A stretch of DNA of 64,000 nucleotides, taken from the NCBI RefSeq assembly GCF_018882155.1, contig NZ_JACVPA010000001.1, positions 992,001-1,056,000 of the forward strand. Reading direction: 5' to 3'. Position numbers and translations under genes: made by a program. Of this stretch, positions 26,959 through 39,444 are shown in pieces. The notes under the pieces were generated by a model. That model did not search any database. It saw only the letters and a program-made list of their open reading frames with translations, and was not told where the DNA came from. This stretch comes from Polynucleobacter nymphae. Lineage in GTDB: Bacteria > Pseudomonadota > Gammaproteobacteria > Burkholderiales > Burkholderiaceae. Each line of letters starts with the position of its first letter. Position 1 is the stretch's first letter.

Positions 26959-28248
26959 TTAACTACGAATTTCGCCATGACCCATAACGATGTATTTCAG
27001 CGAGGTCAAGCCATCCAACCCAACTGGACCGCGGGCATGTAACTTGTCATTAGAAATGCCGATCTCTGCACCCAAGCCATATTCAAAGCCATCAGCAAAA
27101 CGAGTGCTGGCGTTCACCATCACGCTAGCGCTATCAACTTCCCGCAAGAAACGCTCTGCAAGAGCTTTGTTATTAGTAATAATCGCATCAGTATGCTTAC
27201 TGCCATAGCGCTCGATATGATTCATCGCTTCGTCGATATCAACCACCGTCTTAATAGATAGAATTGGAGCCAAATATTCTGTATACCAATCTTCTTCTGT
27301 GGCATCGACTAAATCTTTAAAGCCATTTGACTCAAGCATATTGCGGGTCAAGCTATCTACTCGTAATTCGACACCTTTATCTTGATAGATTTTACAAAGT
27401 GTTGGCAACACTTTTTGCGCAATATCTTGATTTACCAAAAGCGTTTCCATCGCATTGCAAGGTGCGTAACGCTGAGTTTTGGCGTTATCACACACTTTGA
27501 TCGCCATCGCAATATCGGCGTCGGCATCAATATAGGTATGGCAGATACCATCCAAATGTTTAATCATTGGTACGCGTGCTTCAGCCATTAGTAAAGCGAT
27601 TAAACTCTTGCCGCCTCGTGGAACGATGACATCAATATATTGAGTCATGGTGATCATTTCACCCACAGCACTGCGGTCTGTAGTAGTGACAACCTGCACA
27701 GCATCCTTAGGCAGACCGGCTGTAGCTAAGCCCTCTTGAATCATTTGCGCCAATAAGGTATTGGAATCAATTGCTTCTGAACCACCGCGCAAGATTACAG
27801 CATTGCCTGATTTCAGACAAAGCGCTGCCGCATCAATTGTGACGTTTGGCCGCGACTCATAGATGATGCCAATCACGCCCAGTGGCACACGCATTTGGCC
27901 AATCTCAATACCAGAAGCTTGTTTTTGAAAAGCAGAAACCTTCCCAATAGGATCTTCTAAAGAAATAATTTGTTCGAGACCTAAAGCCATAGTTTCGATT
28001 GTCTTAGGGGTCATCGTCAAACGATCCACAAAGGCAGCATCTTGACCATTTGCTTTTGCACGTTCTACATCTATCAGATTGACCTTCTGAATCTCACCTG
28101 CTTTTTGACGAATAAGCTTAGCGATATGCAAGAGCGCTTGATTTTTTTGCTCTGATGATGAACGTGCCATTGCACGCGATGCACTACGTGCTCGCTTACC
28201 AATATCTTGCATCATCTCTTGAATATTTAAACCCATCGCTACACTCAT
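26959..28248 (-). CDS. proA: Glutamate-5-semialdehyde dehydrogenase (gamma-glutamyl phosphate reductase)
   Basis: The NADPH-dependent second step of proline synthesis, making glutamate-5-semialdehyde from gamma-glutamyl phosphate. [36 protein letters not shown] and the catalytic-Cys region [19 protein letters not shown] are in order, and [20 protein letters not shown] closes the enzyme. The length of 429 residues is typical. It follows holA by 20 bp and precedes hemJ by 5 bp. proB is not in the window. Confidence 0.96.
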   Translation of the reverse strand: MSVAMGLNIQEMMQDIGKRARSASRAMARSSSEQKNQALLHIAKLIRQKAGEIQKVNLIDVERAKANGQDAAFVDRLTMTPKTIETMALGLEQIISLEDPIGKVSAFQKQASGIEIGQMRVPLGVIGIIYESRPNVTIDAAALCLKSGNAVILRGGSEAIDSNTLLAQMIQEGLATAGLPKDAVQVVTTTDRSAVGEMITMTQYIDVIVPRGGKSLIALLMAEARVPMIKHLDGICHTYIDADADIAMAIKVCDNAKTQRYAPCNAMETLLVNQDIAQKVLPTLCKIYQDKGVELRVDSLTRNMLESNGFKDLVDATEEDWYTEYLAPILSIKTVVDIDEAMNHIERYGSKHTDAIITNNKALAERFLREVDSASVMVNASTRFADGFEYGLGAEIGISNDKLHARGPVGLDGLTSLKYIVMGHGEIRS

Positions 28249-28268
28249 ATTCCTATTTTTCTAAACCA

Positions 28269-29330
28269 TTACCGTAATAAATTTCCAAGCAAGCGTAAAC
28301 CATCCCATGGATCTGCCGGCAATTCTGCCGCATGCAAACCCTTCGACTGTCGATCCAAACCTGCAGCAACCTGCATTGCCCTGCGCAACTTTGGCGCCTG
28401 CACCCTTCTAATAGCAGCCGGGTATAAACGCTCTTTATTGCCCCAAATACGATTGGCTCGCATGAGTTGTTGAACGGATTCGCCAGCATCACTTGCAGCC
28501 TTCAATTTAGATAGTAGCCGAAGCTCTTCAGTTACGCTCCATAAAATTAACACCAAAGGCTCACCCTCGCCTTTTAAGCCATCTAGCATGCGATTTAGCC
28601 TTGGTAAATCGCCAGCAAGCATCGCTTCGGTTAATTCAAAAACGTTATAGCGCGCTACCTTCAAAATCGAAGAACGAATTTGCTCTTCAGTTAATTTGCC
28701 AGTGGGGTAGAGCAAGCCTAATTTCAATATTTCTTGATGGGCAGCGATAAGATTACCTTCAACCTGATCAGCAATAAACTCTAAAGAACGCTGACCCTCA
28801 GGTCCTGCCTCAACTTCTTGTCCTTGCTTCTTCAGCCGACCAGCAATCCATTGCGGCAAGTGACTACGATCCAAGGTATCTACCTGAATAGCCATACCAG
28901 CATCGTCTAAAGCACTGAACCAAGCTGATGTTTTAGTTTTGCCATCTAATCTTGGCAACACAATACAAAATACCGTATCAGGGCCATCTGCACCATCATG
29001 CTGAGAAGCTATTTGTGCAGCAAATTGTTTTAAAGCATCCGCCCCATCACGACCAGGCTTGCCAGTTGGCATGCGTAACTCTACCCATCTCTTATCGCCA
29101 AACAAAGACATCGTCTGGCCAGCATTCATTAAGCCACCCCAGTCAAACCCGCGTTCTTGCAACATCACTTCACGATCAGTAAAGCCTAATTTTCTGGCAG
29201 TTGAACGTAATTGATCCATTGCCTCCATCATTAATAATGGTTCATCACCACTAAAAATATAGAGCGGCAACATAGCACCACCAGAACTGAGTGATTTGAA
29301 GTGCGCTTGCAAAGCATCAACTTTGACCAT
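28269..29330 (-). CDS. holA: DNA polymerase III delta subunit
   Basis: The delta subunit of the clamp loader, which opens the beta sliding clamp. The N-terminal LPLYIFSGDEPLLMMEAMDQLR region and the LFGDKRWVELRMPTGKPG segment are standard for HolA; the central and C-terminal parts (FIADQVEGNLIAAHQEILKL, RRAMQVAAGLDRQSKG) match the AAA-like and collar domains. The length of 353 residues is normal. lptE is 19 bp upstream and proA 20 bp downstream, the conserved leuS-lptE-holA arrangement. Confidence 0.93.
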   Translation of the reverse strand: MVKVDALQAHFKSLSSGGAMLPLYIFSGDEPLLMMEAMDQLRSTARKLGFTDREVMLQERGFDWGGLMNAGQTMSLFGDKRWVELRMPTGKPGRDGADALKQFAAQIASQHDGADGPDTVFCIVLPRLDGKTKTSAWFSALDDAGMAIQVDTLDRSHLPQWIAGRLKKQGQEVEAGPEGQRSLEFIADQVEGNLIAAHQEILKLGLLYPTGKLTEEQIRSSILKVARYNVFELTEAMLAGDLPRLNRMLDGLKGEGEPLVLILWSVTEELRLLSKLKAASDAGESVQQLMRANRIWGNKERLYPAAIRRVQAPKLRRAMQVAAGLDRQSKGLHAAELPADPWDGLRLLGNLLR

Positions 29331-29349
29331 GCGAGTTCTATATCTATCT

Positions 29350-29877
29350 TTAGAAAGATCTTGCTTGTGGATTTTTAGCTGCAGCAGAAATACGGCGCAG
29401 AATCTGCAGAGCTAAATCTTTACGCATCAAGGTTATAAATTGCTGCTGCTGAACATCCGTTGCTAAAACAGTGGTGTTTGAGAAGTCCATATCCCTAGTG
29501 ATGTAAATGTCACTCTCAGGAACAATATCTGCGCCAGCAATATCATAGGCTCTAAATGTAACGCGAATCGTTAGTCGATAAGCAGAAATTTGACCATTAG
29601 AGGTGTAAGCCAAAATTTCTCGGCCGTTAATTTCATTGCTGATATCCAAAATTAAGTCTGCGTCTTTCGGATTAATAGCAACCTTGACATCGGTACCCGT
29701 CAAAATTGCGACTTGTAAATCAGCGCGCAATGGAGGTGATGGGTTGCCTGTAATCGCAATCACCTTAAAGGGTAAATCGACTACTCCACGCATGCGATAG
29801 CCACAGGCGATTAATCCACTCAATGGCGTTACGGCCATTACACCTAGCAATGTACGTCGAATGTGATTTACGCTCAT
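29350..29877 (-). CDS. lptE: LPS assembly lipoprotein LptE
   Basis: A 175-residue outer-membrane lipoprotein that plugs the LptD barrel during LPS export. The N terminus is a signal sequence ending in the lipobox LIAC (Cys25), directly followed by GYRMRGVVDLPF, the usual LptE start. NGREILAYTSNGQISAYRLT and VLATDVQQQQFITLMRKDLA match the family. The position between leuS and holA is the standard one, with 14 bp and 19 bp gaps. Confidence 0.92.
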   Translation of the reverse strand: MSVNHIRRTLLGVMAVTPLSGLIACGYRMRGVVDLPFKVIAITGNPSPPLRADLQVAILTGTDVKVAINPKDADLILDISNEINGREILAYTSNGQISAYRLTIRVTFRAYDIAGADIVPESDIYITRDMDFSNTTVLATDVQQQQFITLMRKDLALQILRRISAAAKNPQARSF

Positions 29878-29891
29878 GGATTTACTTTCCT

Positions 29892-32564
<2,673 letters not shown>

Positions 32565-32621
32565 TCAAGACAACTCTTTTCTTCTATTTTGATGGTTTAG
32601 CTGATCAGTGACTATCGGCTC

Positions 32622-33425
32622 TTATTTACGCAAACCTAAAACATCTTGCATGTCATATAGGCCACAAGCCTGTGTTTGCAAGAAGCGAGCGGCGCGCAAT
32701 GAACCCTGCGCATAAGATTGGCGACTGGAGGACTTATGGCTAATTTCAATGCGCTCGCCATCACCCGCGAACAGAACGGTATGGTCGCCAACAATATCGC
32801 CACCGCGAATAGTTGCAAACCCAATTGAGCCTTCTTTGCGTTCGCCGGTATGGCCTTCGCGTGTATACACAGCAAGGTCATCCAATTTTTTACCCAGGGC
32901 CTCAGAAATCACTTCACCCATCTTGAGAGCAGTGCCTGAAGGCGCATCTACTTTGTGGCGATGGTGGGCTTCAATGATTTCAATGTCATACCCTTGATTG
33001 AGCATCTTGGCCGCAATCTCCAGTAATTTGAATGTGGCATTCACACCGACACTCATATTGGGAGCAAAGACAATTGCCAATTTTTCGGATGCTTTCTTCA
33101 GACTGGCAATCTGCTCAGTGCTTAAACCGGTCGTGCCAATAATCATTTTGGTACCTGATTTCTCAGCAATGGCTAAATGCGCCATCGTGCCTTCAGGCCT
33201 AGTGAAGTCAATCAAAAACTCTGCGTTTGCTAAAACCTGAGCAATGTCAGCAGAAATTATTACGCCTGTTTTTTTGCCCAAGAATGCGCCAGCATCCTCG
33301 CTCAGCAAGGGGCAAGCAGTATGCTCAAGCGCACCAACTAATTGGGCGTCAGGGGTATTAAGCACGGCCTCAATTAACATCTTGCCCATGCGACCAGTTG
33401 CTCCAGCGATTGCAATCTTCATCAT
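32622..33425 (-). CDS. dapB: 4-hydroxy-tetrahydrodipicolinate reductase
   Basis: Reduces hydroxy-tetrahydrodipicolinate with NAD(P)H in the diaminopimelate/lysine pathway. [20 protein letters not shown] is the nucleotide-binding start, [13 protein letters not shown] and [13 protein letters not shown] follow, and [20 protein letters not shown] carries the catalytic His/Lys. The length of 267 residues is normal. An ATGATG start is present. It lies 64 bp after bamE and 57 bp before leuS on the same strand. The product also feeds peptidoglycan. Confidence 0.97.
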   Translation of the reverse strand: MMKIAIAGATGRMGKMLIEAVLNTPDAQLVGALEHTACPLLSEDAGAFLGKKTGVIISADIAQVLANAEFLIDFTRPEGTMAHLAIAEKSGTKMIIGTTGLSTEQIASLKKASEKLAIVFAPNMSVGVNATFKLLEIAAKMLNQGYDIEIIEAHHRHKVDAPSGTALKMGEVISEALGKKLDDLAVYTREGHTGERKEGSIGFATIRGGDIVGDHTVLFAGDGERIEISHKSSSRQSYAQGSLRAARFLQTQACGLYDMQDVLGLRK

Positions 33426-33489
33426 TTTTTCATCACTTCACATTAAAGGTAGATACAGACCTCATTGGGTATTAATGCAAAAATCATTC

Positions 33490-34227
33490 TTACTGTTTAG
33501 TCTCTTTTGTCTGCGGAACATTCATAGCACCAGGTCCTAAAGTTTCTGCTGCTGGTACAACTTGTGTATCACCTGGCTGTTTTGAAAAGCTAAAATAATC
33601 CCAAAATGAACCTTTGCTTGCGGGAGGCACTGCTGGTATGGCCGCGCCCTTCGCTAAGTTATCTGTTGGGCTCGGAACTAGTAACTCTGGTTGCTGTAAT
33701 CGAGGTGTTACTGGCGGCTTATTAGCCCCCGTAAAGATATCCCAGAATGAGCGCTTATTTTTGGCATAGCCATCAATCTCTGCAACCAACTCAACATCCG
33801 TTGGTAAGGCATCGCCCTCAAACTTCGCAACTTTATCGCCATCAAAAAAGATAGTAACGCGGCGCTCTTTACCAACTACTTGATTTTGACGCTTGAATTC
33901 AAAGATGTAATCCCAGCGATTAACGTGAAAATAACTCGCTAACAAAGGTGTACCTAAAATTTGACGCACTTGCTCGCGACTCATGCCTAATTGCAATTTC
34001 GCATATTGCTCGCTAGAAATAAAATTACCTTGAACAATATCTGGAACATAAGGTCTAAATACTTTATTTACCCAGGCCCGCTGGGTATCGTCAACTGCAG
34101 ACGTACAAGCAGAAACACCTAATAAAGCAGCGATGGCAAAAGCAGCTAAGCCGAGGCGAGAAGGGGTAGAAACCCCTTTTAAACGCGGGTTCAAAAAACA
34201 ATTAAAAAGTTCAAGGCAATTTCGCAT
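33490..34227 (-). CDS. bamE: BamE/OmlA outer-membrane assembly lipoprotein, extended C terminus
   Basis: The BamE (SmpA/OmlA) lipoprotein of the beta-barrel assembly machine. Starting at the ATG 34225-34227, a signal peptide ends in the lipobox VSAC (Cys41). The core fold follows, with QGNFISSEQYAKLQLGMSRE, QVRQILGTPLL and RWDYIFEFKR. About 245 residues is long: beyond the core there is a Pro-rich tail with two SFWDxF repeats at about 160-165 and 207-212. A longer open frame to 34341 would overlap fur, so the internal start is preferred. fur is divergent, 43 bp away. Confidence 0.88.
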   Translation of the reverse strand: MRNCLELFNCFLNPRLKGVSTPSRLGLAAFAIAALLGVSACTSAVDDTQRAWVNKVFRPYVPDIVQGNFISSEQYAKLQLGMSREQVRQILGTPLLASYFHVNRWDYIFEFKRQNQVVGKERRVTIFFDGDKVAKFEGDALPTDVELVAEIDGYAKNKRSFWDIFTGANKPPVTPRLQQPELLVPSPTDNLAKGAAIPAVPPASKGSFWDYFSFSKQPGDTQVVPAAETLGPGAMNVPQTKETKQ

Positions 34228-34270
34228 GGCTGGCCGTATCATTAAGACATTGATTTTAGCTCCCAAAGCC

Positions 34271-34726
34271 ATGAATACGAACCAAAACCCTAGCCCTGCA
34301 AATTTACGCGACATTGGCCTAAAAGCTACTGGGCCACGCATGAAAATTCTGGATTTTTTTCATCAGAATGGTGGTACCCACTTTAGCGCTGAGGACGTCT
34401 TTATGGCTCTGGCTAAAGATGACCAAGAAATCGGTCTTGCTACAGTCTATCGTGTTCTCACCCAATTTGAACAGGCTGGGCTCCTACTTCGTAGCCATTT
34501 TGAGTCCAGTAAAGGTGATGGCAGGGCAATCTATGAGCTCAATGAGGGTCAACACCACGACCACCTGGTTTGCCTGGATTGCGGCCATGTAGAGGAGTTT
34601 GTAGATGAGGCTATTGAAAAAAGGCAGCGGGATATTGCTAAAAACCTAGGATTTAAGCTTCAGGAGCATTCTTTAGCAATGTATGGCCACTGCCAAAAGA
34701 AAAATTGTCGAAATAAGCCAAAATAA
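34271..34726 (+). CDS. fur: Ferric uptake regulator Fur
   Basis: A 151-residue metalloregulator that represses iron-uptake genes when bound to Fe(II). LRDIGLKATGPRMKILDFF is the start of the winged helix, EDVFMALAKDDQEIGLATVYRVLTQFEQAGL the recognition helix region, HHDHLVCLDCGHVEEF the metal site, and GHCQKKNC a C-terminal Cys pair. I start at the ATG 34271, giving the standard Fur N terminus; an upstream in-frame extension lies in the divergent bamE coding region. The fur/bamE divergence is a known arrangement. Confidence 0.96.
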   Translation: MNTNQNPSPANLRDIGLKATGPRMKILDFFHQNGGTHFSAEDVFMALAKDDQEIGLATVYRVLTQFEQAGLLLRSHFESSKGDGRAIYELNEGQHHDHLVCLDCGHVEEFVDEAIEKRQRDIAKNLGFKLQEHSLAMYGHCQKKNCRNKPK

Positions 34727-34750
34727 GCACTTTTAGGCCACCCACTAATG

Positions 34751-34779
34751 AAAAAAGACCTCAATTTGAGGTCTTTTTT
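34751..34779. terminator. Bidirectional intrinsic terminator between fur and gap
   Basis: A near-perfect inverted repeat, AAAAAAGACCTCAA/TTGAGGTCTTTTTT, with 14-bp arms. It gives a stem with six U on either strand, so it can end both the rightward fur transcript and the leftward gap transcript that converges on it. Confidence 0.85.
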
Positions 34780-34798
34780 GCTTTTAGGCGAATTTAAC

Positions 34799-35827
34799 TC
34801 ACTTCACAGCCATCAATGCCTCAGCTGCATTGAGCATTTGTACTGAATAACCCCATTCGTTGTCATACCAAGCCAATACTTTGACCAACTTACCGTCAGC
34901 AGAAACGCGGGTCTGTGAGGCATCGTAAATACTGGGGCGTGGGTCGTGGTTAAAGTCGATCGAAACCAGGGGTAAGGTATTGAAGCCCAAGATTCCCTTG
35001 AGCTCACCTTCGCTAGCAGCCTTCAATACAGAATTTACTTCGTCTACGCTAGTAGCGCGGCTTGCTGCAAAAGTGAGGTCCACTACGGAAACATTAATTA
35101 CTGGCACGCGCATCGCAAAACCATCAAAACGCCCTGCTAAAGCCGGCAACACCAAACCGATCGCCTTTGCTGCGCCAGTTTTCGTTGGAATCATGCTGGT
35201 TACTGCGGAACGCGCGCGACGCATATCTTTGTGATACACATCAGTTAATACTTGATCGTTAGTAAACGCATGGATAGTCGTCATCAAACCAGATTCAATG
35301 CCAATTTTTTCTAACAATGGTTTGACTAGTGGCGCCAAACAATTTGTAGTGCAGCTTGCATTAGAGACGATCACATCACTTGGCTTTAATACATTTTGAT
35401 TCACACCATAAACAATGGTTGCATCCACATCTTTTTCACCAGGAGCAGAAATCAATACTTTCTTTGCGCCTTGCTGAATATGAATCATGGCTTTTTCTTT
35501 AGAGGTAAATTTACCAGTGCACTCTAAAACCAAATCTACACCTAATTCCCCCCATGGCGTTTCTGCAGGGTTACGGGTGCAGAACATTTTGATGCGATCA
35601 CCATTAACCACCATGCAATCGCCGTCTACTGAAACGTCTGCCGGAAAGCGCCCATGGGCTGAGTCATACTGGGTAAGGTGAGCATTGATGGCGATATCGC
35701 CCATCGCATTGATCGCTACGATCTTAATATCGCGCCGCGGCTTCCCATTGACTTGATCTTCATACAGGGCACGCAATACCATGCGCCCGATACGTCCATA
35801 ACCATTAATTGCGACACGAATTGTCAT
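34799..35827 (-). CDS. gap: Glyceraldehyde-3-phosphate dehydrogenase, type I
   Basis: A 342-residue glycolytic enzyme. [19 protein letters not shown] is the NAD fold, [13 protein letters not shown] carries the active-site Cys, [20 protein letters not shown] the phosphate region, and [18 protein letters not shown] the C terminus. I choose the ATG at 35825-35827, which is preceded by AAGGGG; an upstream in-frame extension (to 35899) has no such support. It lies 34 bp after tkt on the same strand, so tkt-gap are likely co-expressed. Confidence 0.97.
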   Translation of the reverse strand: MTIRVAINGYGRIGRMVLRALYEDQVNGKPRRDIKIVAINAMGDIAINAHLTQYDSAHGRFPADVSVDGDCMVVNGDRIKMFCTRNPAETPWGELGVDLVLECTGKFTSKEKAMIHIQQGAKKVLISAPGEKDVDATIVYGVNQNVLKPSDVIVSNASCTTNCLAPLVKPLLEKIGIESGLMTTIHAFTNDQVLTDVYHKDMRRARSAVTSMIPTKTGAAKAIGLVLPALAGRFDGFAMRVPVINVSVVDLTFAASRATSVDEVNSVLKAASEGELKGILGFNTLPLVSIDFNHDPRPSIYDASQTRVSADGKLVKVLAWYDNEWGYSVQMLNAAEALMAVK

Positions 35828-35861
35828 TTGTTGCCCCTTACTAATTTTAAATTCTTTACGA

Positions 35862-37856
35862 TTATTTCTTCGCGATACATTGCTCAACAGTCTTGGCAAT
35901 TTGATCTACTGTTAAGCCAAAATATTCATATAGCTGGCCCGCAGGTGCTGACTCCCCAAAGGTATCTACACCATGCACTGCTGCGCAGCCATACTTCCAC
36001 CAGAAATCTGTTACGCCTGCTTCAACTGCAATACGCGGAATACGCGCTGGTAATACTTTTGCTTTATATGTGGCATCTTGCTGATCAAAGACCGTAGTTG
36101 ATGGCATTGAAACCACCCGAATACCATAGCCCTCTTTTTCTAAACGCTCAGCAGTTTGTAGTGCCAGAGCAATTTCAGAGCCAGTGGCGATGATGACTGC
36201 ATCCATCTTTCCAGATGGATGGTCACGCAATACATAGCCGCCACGTGCAATATCCTTAATTTGTTGGCTATTACGAGTAACAAATGGGCAGTTCTGACGA
36301 CTGAAGATCAAGGCGCTAGGGCCATTCTTACGCTCAATGGCAGAACCCCAAGCTACAGCGCTCTCAGTGGTGTCACAAGGACGCCAAACCATGAGATTGG
36401 GGATCAGGCGCAAGCTGGCAACATGCTCTACAGATTGGTGGGTTGGACCATCTTCACCAAGACCGATAGAGTCATGCGTAAAGACAAAGATACTACGTAA
36501 CTTCATTAGTGCGGCCATACGCAAAGCATTACGACTGTAATCTGAGAAGGTTAGGAAGGTTCCACCAAACGGAATGTAGCCACCATGCAAAGCGATGCCA
36601 TTCATGATGGCGCTCATACCAAATTCACGTACGCCATAATTAATGTGATTACCCCATTGATCAGCACGAACTGCTTTACATGCAGACCAATTGGTTAAGT
36701 TAGAACCCGTTAAATCAGCAGAGCCACCCATGAATTCTGGCAACACCGGTGCTAAAGCTTCGATCGCATTTTGACTGGCTTTACGGGTAGCAACAGTCTC
36801 CGCTTTCGATTGGCAGGTTTTTAAATAGGTATTTAATGTTGTAGCAAAATCTTTTGAGAGATCGCCTTGCATGCGACGCTGCAATTCCGAGGCAAGCTCT
36901 GGAAATTGAGTTTTATATTTCTGAAATTCTTTATTCCACTCATGCTCAGCTGCTTGACCACGCTTTTTAAAATCCCAAGCAGCATAAATATCTTTTGGAA
37001 CTTCAAAAGGTGCATACGGCCAGTTCAAAGCAACCCGGGTTTCTGTAATTTCAGCGGCACCTAGTGGTGAGCCATGAACTTTATAGCTGCCAGCCATATT
37101 CGGCGAGCCCTTACCAATGGCGGTCTTACAGCAAATCAGGGTAGGCTTATCGCTCTTTTTAGTCTTAGTAATAGCATCTGATACAGCCTTTGCATCGTGA
37201 CCATCAACATTACGAATGACGTTCCAGTGGTATGCCTCAAAGCGCTTGGGCGTATCTTCGTTAAACCAAGAAACGACTTTACCATCAATCGAGATGCCAT
37301 TGTCATCCCAAAATGCAATCAACTTGTTGAGTTTCAATGTGCCAGCTAGTGAACAAACTTCATGACTAATGCCTTCCATCAAACAACCATCACCTAAAAA
37401 TACATAGGTGTAATGGTCAATGACTTTATGGCCAGGGCGATTAAATTCTTCTGCTAATAATTTTTCCGCAAGTGCCATACCTACTGCATTGGCAATGCCT
37501 TGACCAAGTGGCCCAGTTGTTGTTTCGACACCGGGTGTAATTCCATACTCAGGATGCCCTGGGGTTTTACTATGCAATTGACGGAAGTTCTTCAACTCTG
37601 CAATGGGCAAGTCATAACCTGAAAGATGTAAGAGTGAATACAACAACATCGAACCGTGGCCATTGGATAAGACAAAACGATCGCGATCAATCCAATGCGG
37701 ATCGGTTGGATTATGTTTTAAATGTTCATTCCAAAGCCCAACGGCAATATCTGCCATACCCATTGGCATGCCAGGATGGCCAGAATTTGCCTGTTGAACT
37801 GCATCCATAGATAAAGCACGAATTGCGTTGGCCATGCGGATTTGAAGGTTTGACAT
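35862..37856 (-). CDS. tkt: Transketolase
   Basis: A thiamine-diphosphate enzyme of the pentose phosphate and Calvin-type pathways. With the ATG at 37854-37856 it has 664 residues, the normal length. [21 protein letters not shown] is the N-terminal signature, [20 protein letters not shown] the ThDP-Mg motif, and [30 protein letters not shown] (from about residue 450) the later signature. An in-frame extension to 37949 overlaps the divergent rsmE, so the later start is preferred. Confidence 0.97.
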   Translation of the reverse strand: MSNLQIRMANAIRALSMDAVQQANSGHPGMPMGMADIAVGLWNEHLKHNPTDPHWIDRDRFVLSNGHGSMLLYSLLHLSGYDLPIAELKNFRQLHSKTPGHPEYGITPGVETTTGPLGQGIANAVGMALAEKLLAEEFNRPGHKVIDHYTYVFLGDGCLMEGISHEVCSLAGTLKLNKLIAFWDDNGISIDGKVVSWFNEDTPKRFEAYHWNVIRNVDGHDAKAVSDAITKTKKSDKPTLICCKTAIGKGSPNMAGSYKVHGSPLGAAEITETRVALNWPYAPFEVPKDIYAAWDFKKRGQAAEHEWNKEFQKYKTQFPELASELQRRMQGDLSKDFATTLNTYLKTCQSKAETVATRKASQNAIEALAPVLPEFMGGSADLTGSNLTNWSACKAVRADQWGNHINYGVREFGMSAIMNGIALHGGYIPFGGTFLTFSDYSRNALRMAALMKLRSIFVFTHDSIGLGEDGPTHQSVEHVASLRLIPNLMVWRPCDTTESAVAWGSAIERKNGPSALIFSRQNCPFVTRNSQQIKDIARGGYVLRDHPSGKMDAVIIATGSEIALALQTAERLEKEGYGIRVVSMPSTTVFDQQDATYKAKVLPARIPRIAVEAGVTDFWWKYGCAAVHGVDTFGESAPAGQLYEYFGLTVDQIAKTVEQCIAKK

Positions 37857-37900
37857 CGTAAAATTGTTCTCGAGGAAAATAAATTGGCTATATTGCAGTA

Positions 37901-38662
37901 ATGCCTCAATTTTATCTTCCCGGGCCATGGGAATCCCAAAAGCCAACAACTCTCTCCGCCGAGGTCGCCCATCACTTACGTGTCCGGCGCATCCAAGTTG
38001 GGGAGTCTTTTCCCGTATTTGATGGAAAAGGCCAGGTGGCCCAAGCTGAACTGCTCTTATTAAGCGGAAAAACGGGGCAAGTTCAGCTCAGTAATATCCA
38101 TATAGACACCCACCGCGAGACCACTTATGCCGTTAGCCTAGTCCAAGGCTTGGCCGGCGGCGACAAAATGGACTGGATTATTGAGAAGGCGGTTGAAACT
38201 GGGGCCCAGATTATTGCGCCCATACAGTGCGATCGCTCAATCTTAAAACTCACCCGCCCTAGCGATCAGGAGCGCGCCCAAAAGCGACTTGCCCATTGGG
38301 AGGGAATTGTGCAAGCGGCATGCGAGCAATGTGACCGCACCGTCTTTGCCACCTTAGAACCCATTCAAACTTTTGAAACTTATTTAAAAGTAAATCTAAA
38401 GCCAAGCTTAAAGCTTCTCTTAAGTCCTGATGCGACTAAAAGTATGTATTCGGTTTTGATAGAAAATGCTCCGCAAGACATTGTCTTGATGATTGGGCCC
38501 GAAGGTGGCCACTCTCCAGAAGAAGAGGCGCAAGCAGAAGCGGCGGGCTACCAAATCGTTTCCCTGGGAGAGCGCGTACTCAGAACTGAAACCGCCGGAA
38601 CCGTTGCGATTACAGCCGTTCACAGCATCTGGAATCCTGAAATGCAAAATCGCCTCAGATAG
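37901..38662 (+). CDS. rsmE: 16S rRNA m3U1498 methyltransferase
   Basis: A 253-residue SPOUT methyltransferase acting on U1498 of 16S rRNA in the 30S subunit. [34 protein letters not shown] (PUA-like start), [23 protein letters not shown], and the knot region [15 protein letters not shown] and [19 protein letters not shown] match in order. It is divergent from tkt with 44 bp between. Its stop lies inside the hairpin that probably terminates the facing barstar-like gene. Confidence 0.95.
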   Translation: MPQFYLPGPWESQKPTTLSAEVAHHLRVRRIQVGESFPVFDGKGQVAQAELLLLSGKTGQVQLSNIHIDTHRETTYAVSLVQGLAGGDKMDWIIEKAVETGAQIIAPIQCDRSILKLTRPSDQERAQKRLAHWEGIVQAACEQCDRTVFATLEPIQTFETYLKVNLKPSLKLLLSPDATKSMYSVLIENAPQDIVLMIGPEGGHSPEEEAQAEAAGYQIVSLGERVLRTETAGTVAITAVHSIWNPEMQNRLR

Positions 38663-38670
38663 AGGCGATT
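38648..38670 (-). terminator. Terminator of barstar-like gene, overlapping rsmE end
   Basis: AATCGCCTC-AGATA-GAGGCGATT forms a 9-bp stem with a 5-nt loop. On the minus strand it is followed by a TTTT tract, so it fits the end of the leftward barstar-like gene. The rsmE stop codon (38660-38662) lies in the hairpin itself; the plus strand has no U tract. Confidence 0.6.
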
Positions 38671-38695
38671 CCAAGGGTTCAGCTTACTTTAGCAA

Positions 38696-39316
38696 TTAAG
38701 CAAAAGAGTAGAAGACCCGATAAGGAGTGCGGCGCTCAGCCCAAAAATCTACAGCATCACGGAAAACATCTAAAAGAGTTTCACGTGCTTCTTTATCGAA
38801 TTTTTGAGTACAAGGCAAGCCTTCAAGCACCACCACAAATCCAGGCTGTTGACCAGTCTTATCAATTGTTGTCGTCAAGGCGTCCAACAAAGGGTCAAAA
38901 TTTTTGGCCTGTTGTTTTGTAAATGAGTAAGCAATCGCGATGGCTTCTAATACTTCACCTTTAGTCATGGCATTTGCGCAATTTGCATAAATGAAATGCT
39001 GACCGAGCTCAGTAGCCGCCTCCTGAAGATCTGGAGTGCGGAACGCACGAATAGATTGGACGATGTTAGTGCGCACACTGCGCAACATTGCCGGCGGTCC
39101 GGCATCGCGAACGGCCAAAGCGGCACGCCAAGAAGCAGTCACTTTTTTCCCCGAAACTTGATTTGCTGCATAGGTTTGTAAACGAGATAAACCACCCTGG
39201 GCATAAATATTGGCAGCGGATGATTCAGTCTCAAGTCGATCATTACTGCCCCAACTTTCAGCCCGACTATGTTCTTCGAAGCTGGCTAAATCGGTATTGT
39301 CAGTGCGATTATTCAT
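38696..39316 (-). CDS. Barstar-family protein
   Basis: A 206-residue protein whose C-terminal half fits the barstar (barnase inhibitor) fold: AMTKGEVLEAIAIAYSF, the NFDPLLDALTTTID segment (barstar's N-x-D-A-L region), GFVVVLEGL, and the ending LLDVFRDAVDFWAERRTPYRVFYSFA. The first 90 residues are a polar, Ser/Ala-rich extension not found in classical barstar. No barnase-like ribonuclease is next to it. Its neighbours rsmE and maeB are housekeeping genes, so it may be an orphan inhibitor or have an intracellular role. Confidence 0.72.
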   Translation of the reverse strand: MNNRTDNTDLASFEEHSRAESWGSNDRLETESSAANIYAQGGLSRLQTYAANQVSGKKVTASWRAALAVRDAGPPAMLRSVRTNIVQSIRAFRTPDLQEAATELGQHFIYANCANAMTKGEVLEAIAIAYSFTKQQAKNFDPLLDALTTTIDKTGQQPGFVVVLEGLPCTQKFDKEARETLLDVFRDAVDFWAERRTPYRVFYSFA

Positions 39317-39444
39317 GATGGGTGCTAGGTTACCCGTAACACGCCATCAAATCAAGCCCAAATACACTGCATTTTATATAAACCATTGATTTATATAAAA
39401 TAAATATATGTTAGTTTTTGCTAACTTAGATATATTTAATTGGC
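39317..39444. other. AT-rich spacer between maeB and the barstar gene
   Basis: A 128-bp spacer after maeB. TTTATATAAA-type direct repeats occur near 39374 and 39390. Further right is an AT-rich imperfect hairpin: AAATATAT/ATATATTT arms (39402-39409, 39430-39437) around GTTAG-TTTTTG-CTAAC. It could act as a weak terminator for maeB or hold the barstar promoter. No gene is visible. Confidence 0.4.

Noticed and set aside
34133-34270. N-terminal extension of fur
   Set aside because: The extra 46 codons lie in the divergent bamE gene and are not part of the Fur family start.
35828-35899. N-terminal extension of gap
   Set aside because: The family start MTIRVAING with AAGGGG upstream lies at 35827, and the extension has no conserved residues.
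37857-37949. N-terminal extension of tkt
   Set aside because: It overlaps the divergent rsmE start, and the standard transketolase N terminus begins at 37856.
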